Source: Chromatiales bacterium
GTDB lineage: Bacteria; Pseudomonadota; Gammaproteobacteria; SpSt-1174
Direction of reading: 5' to 3'
DNA: 64,000 nt
NCBI GenBank assembly: GCA_014762505.1
Contig: JABURS010000043.1
Location: 62,001 to 126,000 of the forward strand
Shown here: positions 35,837 through 45,646 of the stretch, in pieces
Numbering within the stretch: the first letter of the stretch is position 1
How the letters are laid out: the number at the start of each line of letters is the position of its first letter
The notes under the pieces: generated by a model
The model's input: only the letters and a program-made list of their open reading frames with translations
Told to the model about the DNA's origin: nothing
The model's database searches: none
Position numbers and translations under genes: made by a program

Positions 35837-37894
35837 TCAATCGTTCATCTGAGTCCAACCCAGCAACTTTGCATTGACGGCAACGATGACAGTGGATAGC
35901 GACATCAGCATCGCCCCGACGGCCGGCGAGAGCAGCAGGCCGGCCCAGTAGAAGACGCCGGCGGCGAGTGGGATGGCAGCAACGTTGTAACCGGTTGCCC
36001 ACCAGAGATTCTGGATCATCTTGGCGTAGGTCGCCTGGGCCAGTTCGATGATGGCTGCTACGTCACGCGGGTCGGAGCGGACCAGCACGATATCGGCGGA
36101 TTCCATCGCGACGTCAGTGCCGGCGCCGATGGCGATGCCGACATCGGCCTCCACGAGCGCCGGGGCATCGTTGACACCGTCACCCACCATGGCCACTTGC
36201 AGACCGCGTGACTTCACCTCCCTGATCTTTTCCGCCTTCTGGTCGGGAAGGACCTCGGCGAAGTAGTCGTCCAGCTCCAGTTCCTCGGCCACCCATTGCG
36301 CCACGGCCGTGGCATCCCCTGTCAGCATCATCACCTGGATGCCCTTGTCCTTGAGCCGACGCAGGGCCTCGCGCGAGGAGTCGCGTATGATGTCGGCCAA
36401 CGCGATGGCGCCCACCGGCGCCTCATCCACGAGCACGTAAACGACGGTCTTCCCGGCGGCCGCCGCGTCCTCTACGCGGTCGTCATCGACCTTGATCTTC
36501 TGTTCGGCGAGGTAGCCGAGGCTCACGACCTTCACGGTGTTGCCATCAACTTCCGCCTCGGCCCCCTTGCCGGGGATGGCGTGGAACGCGCGTGTTCGCG
36601 GAATGTCGATGTCTCGCTCGACGGCGGCGGTAACAATGCCCTGGGCGATGGGGTGCTCCGACTGGTTTTCGAGCCCGGCGGCCAGGCGGAGGATCTCGTC
36701 TTCACCGCGGTCCGCGAGTGCGATCACATCGGTGACGCCGAAACGCCCTTCGGTAAGCGTGCCGGTCTTGTCGAACACGACGGCCTGAAGCGTCCGCGCG
36801 CGCTCGAAGGCGGAGCGGTCGCGGATCAACAGGCCATGGCTGGCCGACAGCGAGGTGGAGACGGCTACCACCAGTGGTACCGCGAGGCCCAGGGCATGCG
36901 GGCAGGTAATGACCATGACCGTGACCATGCGCGCGAGGGAAAATTGGAAATCAGCGCCAAGTAGCAGCCATGCCGCCAGCGTGGTGCCGCCGGCGGTGAG
37001 GGCAATGAGGGTGAGCCACAGGGCCGCGCGGTTCGCGAGGTCCTGGGTGCGGGAACGCGAGGCCTGGGCCTGGCGCACCATGTCGATGACCTGGGCTAGA
37101 TAGGTCTCATCGCCGGTCTTTTGTACTTCCACCGTCAGGCTGGCCTCACCGTTGACGGAGCCGCCGATCACCTCATCGCCCATACCTCTTTCAACCGGAC
37201 GGCTCTCGCCAGTGAGCATGGCCTGGTTGACCGAGCTGCGGCCCTCGATCACGTTGCCGTCGATGGGGATCTTCTCGCCGGGTTTGACCAGCACCCGGTC
37301 GCCGGCACGCAACTCGGTTACCGGAACCTCCTCGGTGTGGCCCTGCGCGTCCAGCCGGTGTGCATCGGCCGGCATCAGACGCACCAGCTCTTCGAGGGCG
37401 CGCGAGGCGCCCATGACCGAGCGCATCTCGATCCAGTGGCCGAGCAGCATCACGTCGATCAGCGTGGCGAGCTCCCAGAAGAACACGCCGCCGGGCAGCC
37501 CCAATACCACTGCGGCCGAGTAGAGGTAGGCCACCGTGATCGCGAGCGAGATAAGCGTCATCATGCCCGGCTGACGCTTGCCAAACTCGTCGAGTAGGCC
37601 GGTCAGGAAGGGCCAGCCGCCGTAGAAATAGACGATGCTGGAGAGCGCGAACAGGGCGTAGCTGTCGCCCACAAACGCCAGCGCGTCGCCGATGCCCAGT
37701 ACCGACTGGATCAGCGGCGACAGCAGCAGGATGGGGACGGTCAGTGCCAGCGAGACCCAGAAGCGGAGCCGGAAGTCGGTGATCATTGCCCCGTGGTCAT
37801 GGCCGGCATGCCCGGTGTGATCGTGCTGATTCCCTCCCGCGCGTGCCTGGAGCCCTGCCGTGGGAAGATCGGCATTGTGTGCGTGGGTGTGCAT
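35837..37894 (-). CDS. Copper P1B-type ATPase (CPH type)
   Basis: A 685-residue heavy-metal ATPase. [22 protein letters not shown] and [10 protein letters not shown] mark the actuator, phosphorylation and nucleotide domains. The membrane metal site is [11 protein letters not shown]: a CPH motif, which defines the CopB-like P1B-3 group (Cu(I)/Cu(II), also Ag), rather than the CPC of CopA. The N-terminus has no CxxC domain but is His-rich (HTHAHNAD and [12 protein letters not shown]), typical of that group. ATG 37894 lies one base after the stop of the thioredoxin-like gene, so both are translated together; the longer frame is antisense noise. Confidence 0.85.
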   Translation of the reverse strand: MHTHAHNADLPTAGLQARAGGNQHDHTGHAGHDHGAMITDFRLRFWVSLALTVPILLLSPLIQSVLGIGDALAFVGDSYALFALSSIVYFYGGWPFLTGLLDEFGKRQPGMMTLISLAITVAYLYSAAVVLGLPGGVFFWELATLIDVMLLGHWIEMRSVMGASRALEELVRLMPADAHRLDAQGHTEEVPVTELRAGDRVLVKPGEKIPIDGNVIEGRSSVNQAMLTGESRPVERGMGDEVIGGSVNGEASLTVEVQKTGDETYLAQVIDMVRQAQASRSRTQDLANRAALWLTLIALTAGGTTLAAWLLLGADFQFSLARMVTVMVITCPHALGLAVPLVVAVSTSLSASHGLLIRDRSAFERARTLQAVVFDKTGTLTEGRFGVTDVIALADRGEDEILRLAAGLENQSEHPIAQGIVTAAVERDIDIPRTRAFHAIPGKGAEAEVDGNTVKVVSLGYLAEQKIKVDDDRVEDAAAAGKTVVYVLVDEAPVGAIALADIIRDSSREALRRLKDKGIQVMMLTGDATAVAQWVAEELELDDYFAEVLPDQKAEKIREVKSRGLQVAMVGDGVNDAPALVEADVGIAIGAGTDVAMESADIVLVRSDPRDVAAIIELAQATYAKMIQNLWWATGYNVAAIPLAAGVFYWAGLLLSPAVGAMLMSLSTVIVAVNAKLLGWTQMND

Positions 37895-37895
37895 C

Positions 37896-38126
37896 TCACT
37901 TGACTCCGGCGAACAGTGCACGCAACTCGTGCTCGGTGGGGACCTCGCGGGAGATGACATTGTCGTCTACCACCAGGCAGGGTGAATGCCGGATGCCGAG
38001 GCGTAGGGCTTCCTGGGGATGCTCCTCCACGAACACGAGTTCGTAGTCAATGCCCAGGTCCCGAAGTTCGCGTTCGAGATTGAGACGATGTTTACAGGTT
38101 CGCGTGGCTATGATCTTGACGTTCAT
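37896..38126 (-). CDS. Small thioredoxin/glutaredoxin-like protein
   Basis: A 76-residue protein with beta-alpha-beta start (VKIIATRTCKHRLNLE), and SPCLVVDD carrying the cis-proline region. The active site is T-x-T-C-K-x-R: a single cysteine where glutaredoxins have CxxC. A cis-Pro and a second Cys (Cys50) are present. It precedes the copper ATPase by one base, so a role in redox or metal handling is inferred. Function otherwise unknown. Confidence 0.65.
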   Translation of the reverse strand: MNVKIIATRTCKHRLNLERELRDLGIDYELVFVEEHPQEALRLGIRHSPCLVVDDNVISREVPTEHELRALFAGVK

Positions 38127-38283
38127 GGATGACCTCGGTTGCCGCGGCTTCTGCGGTGTGGCGGCGGGTACCCTGCGTTGTGGCTTCAGGTGGGTCCGGA
38201 AGATGAGGGACCACCACGGCAGGCGTTTGAAAGGCGGCCTCGTGAGGCAGGCGCGCTCCGGTGCCGTTAGGGGTTGGTGTTGT

Positions 38284-38727
38284 CTAGATGCGCAGGCGTT
38301 CGGTGCGCAGGAACAAGGCTCGTCCGGTCGGGAGGTACCGCCGGAGCAGTAGGACGTGGCGGCTTATGAGTCGTGGCGTAAGGCCGAGGGTGCGTGGGAG
38401 GTGCGTGAAGAGGCCGTTGGGCGAGTCGAAACCGGATTTGGGCTCGCCCGAGATGGGTAAATAGGGCGCTTCACCGGCCGGGGACTCGATCGACGGGCAG
38501 TGCACGCCCGTGTCGTGACCATGCCCCAGGGGGGGCGGCGTGGTACCTGCCGAGTAGGGATGGTTGTTCGCCGTGGTGTGTGCATGCGGCATCGCCGCCG
38601 CCACCGCTTCGCAGCAGGGCTCGAGCGCGAGCACCGTCCAGCTGGCAAGCCACAGCAGAACCAGCGTCGCCGCCAGCCGGCGGTGTCTCTGGAAGTGCCT
38701 ATTCAGGTTGACGTGCTGCCTGTTCAT
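38284..38727 (-). CDS. Small membrane/secreted protein of a copper island
   Basis: A 147-residue protein from ATG 38727. It has a positively charged N-terminus (RHFQRHRR) and one hydrophobic helix (LAATLVLLWLASWTVLALEP), then Cys-Cys and several histidines (HAHTTANNH, HGHDTGVHCP). This resembles small proteins found beside cop genes (CopL/DUF2946-like). It lies in a weakly packed stretch, 157 bp from the thioredoxin-like gene. A metal-binding role is inferred. Confidence 0.5.
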   Translation of the reverse strand: MNRQHVNLNRHFQRHRRLAATLVLLWLASWTVLALEPCCEAVAAAMPHAHTTANNHPYSAGTTPPPLGHGHDTGVHCPSIESPAGEAPYLPISGEPKSGFDSPNGLFTHLPRTLGLTPRLISRHVLLLRRYLPTGRALFLRTERLRI

Positions 38728-38859
38728 GCCAATCCTCCAATCCCTCCGAGATTGCCTGGCCGACGGGTCTACCTGAGAAAGTAGTCGTCGGCCCGGCAAA
38801 CTGCAAACCAGCAATAACATTTGAAATATCATGGTATTAGTCTGTGTGGGCAGGCGGCC

Positions 38860-38882
38860 CCGGGGTCCTGTGATGACCCCGG
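38860..38882. terminator. Hairpin after copB
   Basis: CCGGGGTC / GACCCCGG with a seven-base loop, about 10 bp beyond the copB stop on the minus strand. The tail is not T-rich, so its efficiency is uncertain. Confidence 0.35.
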
Positions 38883-38891
38883 AGCGGTCCC

Positions 38892-39605
38892 TTAAAACCA
38901 GGCCCTTACCCCGGCTACCAGATGGGTCTCGGTGGTGTCTTCGCCGGCGGCCTCGAGCAGGTCGGCGGTGCCGCCGAACTTCTTCTCCCAGTTCACGCCG
39001 ATATAGGGCGCGAATTCGCGACGGATCTCGTAACGCAGTCGCAGGCCGGCCTCCAGATCGGTGAAGCCGGAGCCGAGACCGACCTCGGGGTCTTCGTCCT
39101 TCTGCCAGTTGAGCGCCACCTCCGGAGACAGAATCAGCCGCTGGGTGAAGAGGATTTCGTATTCGCCCTGCAGGCTGGCGGCGAGGTTGCCGTCATTGCC
39201 GCCGGCGTAGACGAAGGCATCCACCTCGAAGAAGTAGGGCGCCAGACCGGAGAATCCGATGGCGGCCCAGTCGCGTTCCGGATCGGGCTCAAAGTCGCGG
39301 CGCCAGCCGACCTGTAAATCCCAGTACGGCGCGACAGCCCGGCTGTAGAGGAATTCGCCGGTAGCGGATTCCGTCTTGCCCTCAAGACGCTCGCCATCGG
39401 TCTTGATCCATAACTTGTTGAGATCATGGCCGACCCAGGCCTCGCCCTCCCAGGCGTAGAGGTCGCCGTCATCGACGTCGCGCCATTCGAACTGGTCGAT
39501 CTTGACCATAGCCAGCAGTGGGTCATCCTCGGCCCCGGCCAGGGCGCCTGCCGGGAGTGCGGTCAGCATTCCGACTGCGAGCAAGGCGTGTTTAATGTTC
39601 TGCAT
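38892..39605 (-). CDS. copB: Outer-membrane copper resistance protein CopB
   Basis: A 237-residue beta-barrel protein with a signal peptide (HALLAVGMLTALPAGALAG) and the family pattern of the CopB/PcoB barrel: WEGEAWVGHDLNKLWIKTDGE near the N-terminus, RRDFEP, YFFEVDAFVY and the C-terminal LVAGVRAWF with terminal Phe, as in outer-membrane proteins. It follows copA with 11 bp. No Met-rich N-terminal extension is present. It works with CopA in periplasmic copper sequestration. Confidence 0.85.
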   Translation of the reverse strand: MQNIKHALLAVGMLTALPAGALAGAEDDPLLAMVKIDQFEWRDVDDGDLYAWEGEAWVGHDLNKLWIKTDGERLEGKTESATGEFLYSRAVAPYWDLQVGWRRDFEPDPERDWAAIGFSGLAPYFFEVDAFVYAGGNDGNLAASLQGEYEILFTQRLILSPEVALNWQKDEDPEVGLGSGFTDLEAGLRLRYEIRREFAPYIGVNWEKKFGGTADLLEAAGEDTTETHLVAGVRAWF

Positions 39606-39616
39606 GACAGTTCTCC

Positions 39617-41500
39617 TCAGCTCACGACGACTTTCCGGAACATGCCCGGCATGTGGTAAAGCAGGTGGCAGTGATAGGCCCAGCTGCCCAGGGCGTCGGC
39701 CGTGACCAGATAGCTGATCATGGCGCCTGGCTGGACGATCACCGTGTGCTTGCGTGGGATGCGCCCGGGCTCGCCGGTCTCCAGGTCACTCCACATGCCG
39801 TGCAGGTGGATGGGATGGTTCATCATCGTGTCGTTGATGAGATTGATGCGTAGTCGCTCGCCGTACCGGAAATGCAGCGGTTCGGCATCCGCGAACTTGA
39901 CGCCATTGACCGACCACATGTAACGACTCATGTTGCCGGTGAGATGCAGGTCTATTTCGCGTTCGGGTTCGCGTGGATCGGGCGTGGCATGAAGGTTGAC
40001 GAGATCCGCGTACGTGAGCACGCGGCGCCCGTTGCCGCGCAAGCCGATGCCGGGGTCATCCAGCCGGTACTGCGGGGCTTCGGCCCGCATATCGATGTGT
40101 GGGCCGTACTCTGTCCGGGCATGGACGATGGGGGCCTTGCTGCCATAGCCCGCACGGCCGTTTCCCATGGCGCCGGCGGTCATGCTGTCGCGACCCATGT
40201 CGTGGCCGGCATGGGACATGTCGTGCCCTGAGTGGTCCATGCCGGACATCTGGGACATGTCGTGTCCGGAATGGTCGATGGCTGGTGTGTTGGGGGAATT
40301 GTCGGGCATGGTCGACATGTCGTGCCCGGCGTGCCCCATGCCGCTCATGTCCATGCCCATGTCCATGTGGCTGAGTACGGGTGCCGGATCCATCGGCGGC
40401 ACATCGACGGCCAGCCGAGGGTCGGGGGTGAGGGTGCCGCGAGCGTAACCCGAGCGGTCGATGGCCTGCGCGAAGACGGTATAGGCCCGATCGTCCTTCG
40501 GCTCCACGATCACGTCATAGGTCTCGGCCACACCGAGGCGAATCTCGTCCACGGTGACCGGTTCCACGTACTGGCCATCGGCGGCGACCACGGTCATCTT
40601 CAGGCCGGGGATACGCAGGTCGAAGAAGGTCATGGCCGCCGCATTGATGATGCGTAGCCGAACCCTCTCGCCGCGCTTGAACATGCCCACCCAGCCGTCG
40701 TCGGGTGTTACGCCGTTCATCAGGAAGGTGTAGGTGTAGCCGGTGACGTCCGATATGTCACGGTCCGACATGCGCATCTCGTTCCACATGGCGCGTGCCG
40801 CCATGTAGTCGTCGAAGCCCTTTTCCTTGAGCTCTGCGATCTGTTCTCCCAGCGTGCGCTCGCGGAAATTGTAATAGTGCGAAAGCTTCTTGAGTTTGGC
40901 GTAGATGCGATACGGGTCTTCGTCGCTCCAGTCGGACAGTACGACGACGTGATCGCGATCGTAGGCGAAGGGCTCCGGGGCCTTCGGATCGATGATGATG
41001 GCGCCGTAGGAGCCGGTCTGTTCCTGAAAGCCCGAGTGGCTGTGATACCAGTAGGTACCATTCTGGATGACCGGAAAGCTGTAGGTGAAGCTCTCGCCGG
41101 GTCTGATGCCCTTGAACCCGTCACTGATGTGCGGCACGCCGTCCTGTGTGCTTGGAAGGATGAGTCCGTGCCAGTGGATGGACGTGTCCTCGGCCATCAT
41201 GTTGTTCACGCGCAGCGTGACGGTGTCGCCCTCGCGCATACGCAGGACCGGGGCAGGTACGGAGCCGTTGATGGCGGTGGCGATGCGCTCCTTCCCGGTG
41301 AAGTTGACCCGTGTCGGGCTATAGGTCAGCTCGAAATGGCTGCCGTGTAGTATCTGTGGCCCCTGGTGCGGATTACGGGTGGTGCCAAGGCTGGGGCCTG
41401 CGGTCAGCCCGAGCAGCGCGCCGCCGGCGACGCCCGTGACAAAACGCCGGCGCGAGGGGGAGAAACCCCGGTGGCGCGGCAGGAGAATCTTGTTGCCCAT
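39617..41500 (-). CDS. copA: Copper resistance multicopper oxidase CopA
   Basis: A 627-residue periplasmic multicopper oxidase that would oxidise Cu(I). It has a twin-arginine signal (SPSRRRFVTG, residues 14-23), the four copper-binding blocks IHWHGL, YHSHSGFQ, HPIHLHGMW and YHCHLLYHMPGM, and a Met- and His-rich stretch with repeated DHSGHDMS in the middle. ATG 41500 gives the usual signal start; the 16 residues before it are unlike the family. It is the first gene of copA-copB. Confidence 0.9.
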   Translation of the reverse strand: MGNKILLPRHRGFSPSRRRFVTGVAGGALLGLTAGPSLGTTRNPHQGPQILHGSHFELTYSPTRVNFTGKERIATAINGSVPAPVLRMREGDTVTLRVNNMMAEDTSIHWHGLILPSTQDGVPHISDGFKGIRPGESFTYSFPVIQNGTYWYHSHSGFQEQTGSYGAIIIDPKAPEPFAYDRDHVVVLSDWSDEDPYRIYAKLKKLSHYYNFRERTLGEQIAELKEKGFDDYMAARAMWNEMRMSDRDISDVTGYTYTFLMNGVTPDDGWVGMFKRGERVRLRIINAAAMTFFDLRIPGLKMTVVAADGQYVEPVTVDEIRLGVAETYDVIVEPKDDRAYTVFAQAIDRSGYARGTLTPDPRLAVDVPPMDPAPVLSHMDMGMDMSGMGHAGHDMSTMPDNSPNTPAIDHSGHDMSQMSGMDHSGHDMSHAGHDMGRDSMTAGAMGNGRAGYGSKAPIVHARTEYGPHIDMRAEAPQYRLDDPGIGLRGNGRRVLTYADLVNLHATPDPREPEREIDLHLTGNMSRYMWSVNGVKFADAEPLHFRYGERLRINLINDTMMNHPIHLHGMWSDLETGEPGRIPRKHTVIVQPGAMISYLVTADALGSWAYHCHLLYHMPGMFRKVVVS

Positions 41501-41596
41501 ACTGGTTTTCCTCTGCTTGTGGTGTCTGCGCGAACAGACGCCAGGCATGAAACGTTTCGGCCACTAGAGGGCCGTTCTGCGTTCAACAGGGGGAAA

Positions 41597-41977
41597 TCAG
41601 CTACGGGGTGGGCGGTACAGGCTATCTGGGGGGGAGGCGACCGCAGAAACGGACTTGAGACGGGCGTGTCCATCCGCCAGTGTCGGCGTCTGGGAGGGGG
41701 GAAGGGCGATGATGGAAAAGGTGCAGCTGCCGCACTGGCCGGTGCTGCAGCTCATGGAGGCAGAATGACAGGTGCCGGGTGGGCAGCAATCGCAGTCGTG
41801 TGTGTTTTCATGCTGATCCGCCGCATCCATTGGCATGGGATGTGCCACGCCGCTGCGTTCGTGCATCTGCATGCTGTCGTCACTGGTGGCTGGCATGGCG
41901 AACAGGGGCTGTAGCGGCACCGTCAGGAGTGTGACGGTAACCAGCAGGCTCAGCAGGCTGTGTGTCAGTCTGTTCAC
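41597..41977 (-). CDS. Small secreted Cys-rich protein, copper-island type
   Basis: A 126-residue protein from GTG 41977: hydrophobic N-terminus (LLSLLVTVTLLTVPLQPLFA) as a signal peptide, then a stretch with Met and His (MQMHERSG, PMPMDAAD) and a Cys cluster (CDCCPPGTC, CSTGQCGSC). This suits a periplasmic copper-binding protein next to copA, 96 bp upstream of it on the same strand. The frame continues to 42103 upstream, but without a good start. Confidence 0.55.
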   Translation of the reverse strand: MNRLTHSLLSLLVTVTLLTVPLQPLFAMPATSDDSMQMHERSGVAHPMPMDAADQHENTHDCDCCPPGTCHSASMSCSTGQCGSCTFSIIALPPSQTPTLADGHARLKSVSAVASPPDSLYRPPRS

Positions 41978-42084
41978 GCTATGAAGTCTATGCCATCCGG
42001 TGTTGGGTTGCAAGTACGCCCGCCGCGACATGCGGCACGAGGTATGCATGCCAGACTCGGACCATGAAATGCGTGATAGGTTTC

Positions 42085-42128
42085 GTGCCGGGCGCGCCGG
42101 CAATATCGCCGGCGCGCCCTTGCGGCAC
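42085..42128. terminator. Strong hairpin after the UspA gene
   Basis: Perfect 12 bp stem GGGCGCGCCGGC / GCCGGCGCGCCC with a six-base loop, extended by GTGCCG / CGGCAC. It stands 18 bp beyond the uspA stop and before the copper gene. No T-tract, but the stem is very stable. Confidence 0.5.
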
Positions 42129-42145
42129 TGTTTTGCTCCTGACGC

Positions 42146-43000
42146 CTAACGCAGCAGCAATACCGGCACATGCGCATGCCGCACGACGTTGGCGGTGGTG
42201 CTGCCGACGAGGAACTGGCGGATGCGGGAGTGACCATAGGCGCCCATCACGATGAGGTCGATGGCGTGTTCCTTGCGGTAGTTGCAGAGCACGGTCTCGA
42301 CGTCGCCGGCCTGGATGCAGGCCGGTGCCTCGAAGCCGGCGGCCTGCAGGGTTTCGCGCGCCCAGTCGAGCTGGGTCTGGTTTTCGGGCTTGTCGTCGCC
42401 GACCATGACGACGTGCACGGGCAGGCCCTTGAACAGCGGGCTGCCGGCGACCATCTCCACGCACTTGCGGGTGGTGTCGCTGCCGTCGAAGGCGATCATG
42501 ATGCGGCGCGGTTCGGTGTATTCGGTGGTTGTGACGAGCACCGGGCGCTGCACGGTACGCACCACGCTCTCGACGTTGCTGCCGATGTGCTCGCCGAGGC
42601 TGTCGGTATGCTCGCCTTCCTTGCCCAGCACCAGCAGGCGGGTCTCCTCCTGCAGCTCGACCAGGGTCTCGAGCAGGTCACCATGGCGCTGGCGGCGGTC
42701 GGCCTCGGCAATGCCGGCGGCCTTCACGCGGTCGTAGGCCTCTTCCAGCATCAGCCGGCCCTGTTCCAGCGCGATCTTGTTGCGCTGGGCGTCCAGCTCG
42801 GCCAGTTCGTTGAGCAGGCTTTCGCGGTTGCCGAAGGTGAGGTTCCCGCTCAGGTTGCGCTTGCCGCTGGGGAATTCGCTCTTGTCCAGCACGTGCAGCA
42901 GCACCAGGGGGGCGTCCATCTGCCGGCTGCTCCAGGCGGCGTAGTCGCAGACGGCGGGCGAGGCCGTGGAGCCGTCGATGCAGGCGATCACGTTTGTCAT
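42146..43000 (-). CDS. Universal stress protein, tandem UspA domains
   Basis: A 284-residue cytoplasmic protein of two UspA domains. The first begins MTNVIACIDGSTAS; the second begins RIMIAFDGSD and has the ATP-binding loop GAYGHSRIRQFLVGSTTANVVRHAHVPVLL, close to the family's G-x2-G-x9-G-S/T pattern. ATG 43000 replaces the upstream frame start at 43084. It follows the SulP gene after 13 bp, a pairing seen with SulP transporters in bacteria, where the Usp could modulate transport. Confidence 0.8.
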   Translation of the reverse strand: MTNVIACIDGSTASPAVCDYAAWSSRQMDAPLVLLHVLDKSEFPSGKRNLSGNLTFGNRESLLNELAELDAQRNKIALEQGRLMLEEAYDRVKAAGIAEADRRQRHGDLLETLVELQEETRLLVLGKEGEHTDSLGEHIGSNVESVVRTVQRPVLVTTTEYTEPRRIMIAFDGSDTTRKCVEMVAGSPLFKGLPVHVVMVGDDKPENQTQLDWARETLQAAGFEAPACIQAGDVETVLCNYRKEHAIDLIVMGAYGHSRIRQFLVGSTTANVVRHAHVPVLLLR

Positions 43001-43013
43001 TGTTGTGTCCTCC

Positions 43014-44492
43014 CTAGTGATCCATGAGTTTATCAACGGCATCCGGCTTGTCATGCACGGCGAAGCGGTCGACGATGGTGGCACTGGCCTCGTTGAGCCC
43101 GATGACCTCCACCTCGGTGCCCTCGCGTCGGAACTTTATCACCACACGGTCCAGCGCGGCCACGGCGGTGATGTCCCAGAAATGGGCCTCGGTGAGATCA
43201 ATCATCACCTTATCAACCGCCTCCTTGAAATCAAAGAATTCGATGAACTTGTCCGCCGAGGCGAAGAAGACCTGGCCGACCACGCGGTAGCTGCGGGTGT
43301 TGCCGTCCTCGGAGAGCTTCGAGACCACGTACTTGTACTGGCCCACCTTGTTGGCGAAGAACAGCGAGGCCAGCAGCACGCCGGTGAGCACGCCGAAGGC
43401 GAGATTGTGGGTGAAGACCACCACGATCACGGTCATGACCATGACGATGCTGGTACTCGGAGGGTGCTTCCTCATGTCGGGAATCGAGCGCCAGCTGAAG
43501 GTGCCGATGGAGACCATGATCATCACCGCCACCAGCGCGGCCATCGGGATCTGCGCGACCCAGGTGTCGAGGAACACCACCATGATCAGCAGGAAGATGC
43601 CTGCTGCGAAGGTGGACAGACGTCCGCGGCCGCCGGATTTCACGTTGATGACCGACTGGCCGATCATGGCGCAGCCGGCCATGCCGCCGATGAGGCCCGA
43701 GCCGATGTTGGCGACGCCCTGGCCCTTGCACTCGCGGTTCTTGTCGCTCTTCGTGTCGGTGAGGTCGTCGATGATGCTCGCTGTCATGAGCGACTCCAGC
43801 AGGCCGACGATGGCCAGCGACAGGGAGTAGGGGAAGATGATGGCCAGGGTCTCGAGGTTGAGCGGTACGTCGGGCCAGAGGAAGACCGGCAGGGTATCCG
43901 GCAGGTCGCCCATGTCGCCCACGGTGCGCACGTCGATATTGAAGTACATGGCGATCGCCGTGAGCACCACGATGGTGACCAGCGGAGAGGGTACGGCCTT
44001 GGTGACCAGGGGCAGCAGGTAGATGATGCCAAGGCCCGCGGCGGTCATGGCGTAGACGTGCCAGGTGACGTTGGTGAGTTCGGGCAGCTGGGCCATGAAG
44101 ATGAGGATGGCCAGGGCGTTGACGAAGCCCGTCATCACCGAGCGGGAGACGAAGCGCATCAGCGAGCCGAGCTTGAGGAAGCCGAAGACGATCTGGATCA
44201 CGCCGGTGAGCAGGGTGGCGGCCAGCAGGTATTCCAGGCCGTGTTCCTTGACCAGCGTGACCATGAGCACGGCCATGGCAGCGGTGGCCGCCGAAATCAT
44301 GCCCGGGCGCCCGCCCGTGAAGGCGATGATCACGGCAATGGCGAAGGAGGCATAGAGCCCGACCTTGGGATCCACCCCGGCGATGATGGAAAAGGCGATG
44401 GCCTCCGGGATCAGGGCCAGGGCGACCACCAGGCCGGCGAGCAGGTCGTTGCGGATGTTGCCGAACCAGTCTCTGCGTATCGTCTCGTACAT
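43014..44492 (-). CDS. SulP-family anion transporter with STAS domain
   Basis: A 492-residue inner-membrane transporter with about 12 helices and a C-terminal STAS domain (from about residue 395). N-terminal [26 protein letters not shown] is the SulP signature; [28 protein letters not shown] is the helix 7 to 10 region. SulP proteins move sulfate, bicarbonate or other anions. Sulfate import for PAPS synthesis would fit the sulfation genes 10 kb away; bicarbonate is as likely. ATG 44492 is the start. UspA follows after 13 bp. Confidence 0.85.
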   Translation of the reverse strand: MYETIRRDWFGNIRNDLLAGLVVALALIPEAIAFSIIAGVDPKVGLYASFAIAVIIAFTGGRPGMISAATAAMAVLMVTLVKEHGLEYLLAATLLTGVIQIVFGFLKLGSLMRFVSRSVMTGFVNALAILIFMAQLPELTNVTWHVYAMTAAGLGIIYLLPLVTKAVPSPLVTIVVLTAIAMYFNIDVRTVGDMGDLPDTLPVFLWPDVPLNLETLAIIFPYSLSLAIVGLLESLMTASIIDDLTDTKSDKNRECKGQGVANIGSGLIGGMAGCAMIGQSVINVKSGGRGRLSTFAAGIFLLIMVVFLDTWVAQIPMAALVAVMIMVSIGTFSWRSIPDMRKHPPSTSIVMVMTVIVVVFTHNLAFGVLTGVLLASLFFANKVGQYKYVVSKLSEDGNTRSYRVVGQVFFASADKFIEFFDFKEAVDKVMIDLTEAHFWDITAVAALDRVVIKFRREGTEVEVIGLNEASATIVDRFAVHDKPDAVDKLMDH

Positions 44493-44961
44493 GTTGCTGT
44501 TTTCCGTTGCTTGCGACGGTGTCCGGCATCGGGCGCCGGCCGGTGTCGTGATGAATCTGAGGGCCTGTCGTGCAGGCACAGGGGGACTGTGTCGCCCGTG
44601 GATCAAGGCGAATTGAGGGTGCGCTCTATTGCTGTGAGCGCGAGGCGCGGATGGCTACGGCGGACTCGGTAGCCAGCGGTGCGGATGCGGCATCGGGTAT
44701 TTCAAGGTCGGGGATTACGGGACGCGAATGATACCGGCAACGCTGCCGGATTTCCATGTTGCCCCCATGACAGTGACGGGTTGCCTTGTCGACAGGTTTT
44801 GCGACCGGGCTTGCATCTGGGGGGTGATAAAACTAGATTCCATGGGTCGCGATGCCGTTCGGCAGGGTCATCCTGGATGACTGCCGGGCGGGATGATGGG
44901 ATATCGCGACACGTGGCGCCGGTTGCGCCTTGTTTCAGGATGATGAAGAGGGACCTCTTCG
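44493..44961. other. Intergenic region before the contractile injection operon
   Basis: About 470 bp between divergent SulP and injection-system genes. Contains a promoter candidate at 44811-44839. No convincing gene; several short frames are shadows. Confidence 0.5.
44811..44839 (+). promoter_or_regulatory. Candidate promoter of the contractile injection operon
   Basis: TTGCAT and TAGATT with a 17 bp spacer, about 120 bp before the first gene. Both boxes match consensus at four of six positions. Confidence 0.4.
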
Positions 44962-45645
44962 TTGATCGACGGAATCGACAACACGCTGAAGGCATGGATG
45001 GTTTCGACACTGGGTGACGTGGACGTCAGCCTTGAGCCGCCCGGTCTCTGTCCGAAACATGGATGCCTGAGTCTCTATCTGCTGGACATGCAGCATGCCC
45101 CGCCGGCCAACCGCGGCCGGTCGAAAACCTTCAGTCTCCTGCTGCGCTACCTCGTCACCGCCTGGGACGAGGACCCACTGATCGCACACCGCAGGCTGGG
45201 CGAGCTGGCCATACAGCTGGCCGAGCACCCTGACTACCAGCTTGATCTCGAGCCCCTGCCCGCCACGGCCTGGGCTGCATTCGGCATTGCCCCGCGCCCG
45301 GCCTTCCTGCTCTGCGCCCGTTTCGAGCCCGAGCGCGAACTGGCACCTGTACAGCTCATCCGCGAGCCGCCCACGCTGCGCGCCCAGGTCCTCGGTCGGT
45401 TCGAGGGGGTGCTGCTGGGTCCCGGTGACCATCCCGTGGTTGGCGCCCGGGTGGAGCTGCCGGCCTTTGGTCGCCACGCCGTGAGTGACCGCAAGGGTTA
45501 TTTCTGCCTCACCGCCATCCCCGTGGAGCCCGTACGCAAGCAGCTGCGCATACGTGCCAAGGGGCGCGATCTGGCAACCACCGCGGAGCACCGGCCCGAT
45601 CAGCCGGGGCCCGTCACGATTCACCTGGACCTGACGGAGGCCTGA
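44962..45645 (+). CDS. Pvc16/DUF4255-like contractile injection system protein
   Basis: A 227-residue protein that opens with MIDGIDNTLKAW and SLYLLDMQ, resembling the DUF4255 (Pvc16/Afp16-like) proteins that terminate or cap the tube. After about residue 140 there is a beta-sandwich resembling a carboxypeptidase regulatory domain (GRFEGVLLGPGDHPVVGARVELP and GYFCLTAIPVEP). The start is TTG 44962 with GAGGGA upstream. It is the first gene of the operon, and the sheath gene starts one base after its stop. Confidence 0.65.
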   Translation: MIDGIDNTLKAWMVSTLGDVDVSLEPPGLCPKHGCLSLYLLDMQHAPPANRGRSKTFSLLLRYLVTAWDEDPLIAHRRLGELAIQLAEHPDYQLDLEPLPATAWAAFGIAPRPAFLLCARFEPERELAPVQLIREPPTLRAQVLGRFEGVLLGPGDHPVVGARVELPAFGRHAVSDRKGYFCLTAIPVEPVRKQLRIRAKGRDLATTAEHRPDQPGPVTIHLDLTEA

Positions 45646-45646
45646 G

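Noticed and set aside
42966-44672. 568-codon plus-strand frame opposite SulP
   Set aside because: Shadow of the SulP gene, rich in His and Gly, no domain.
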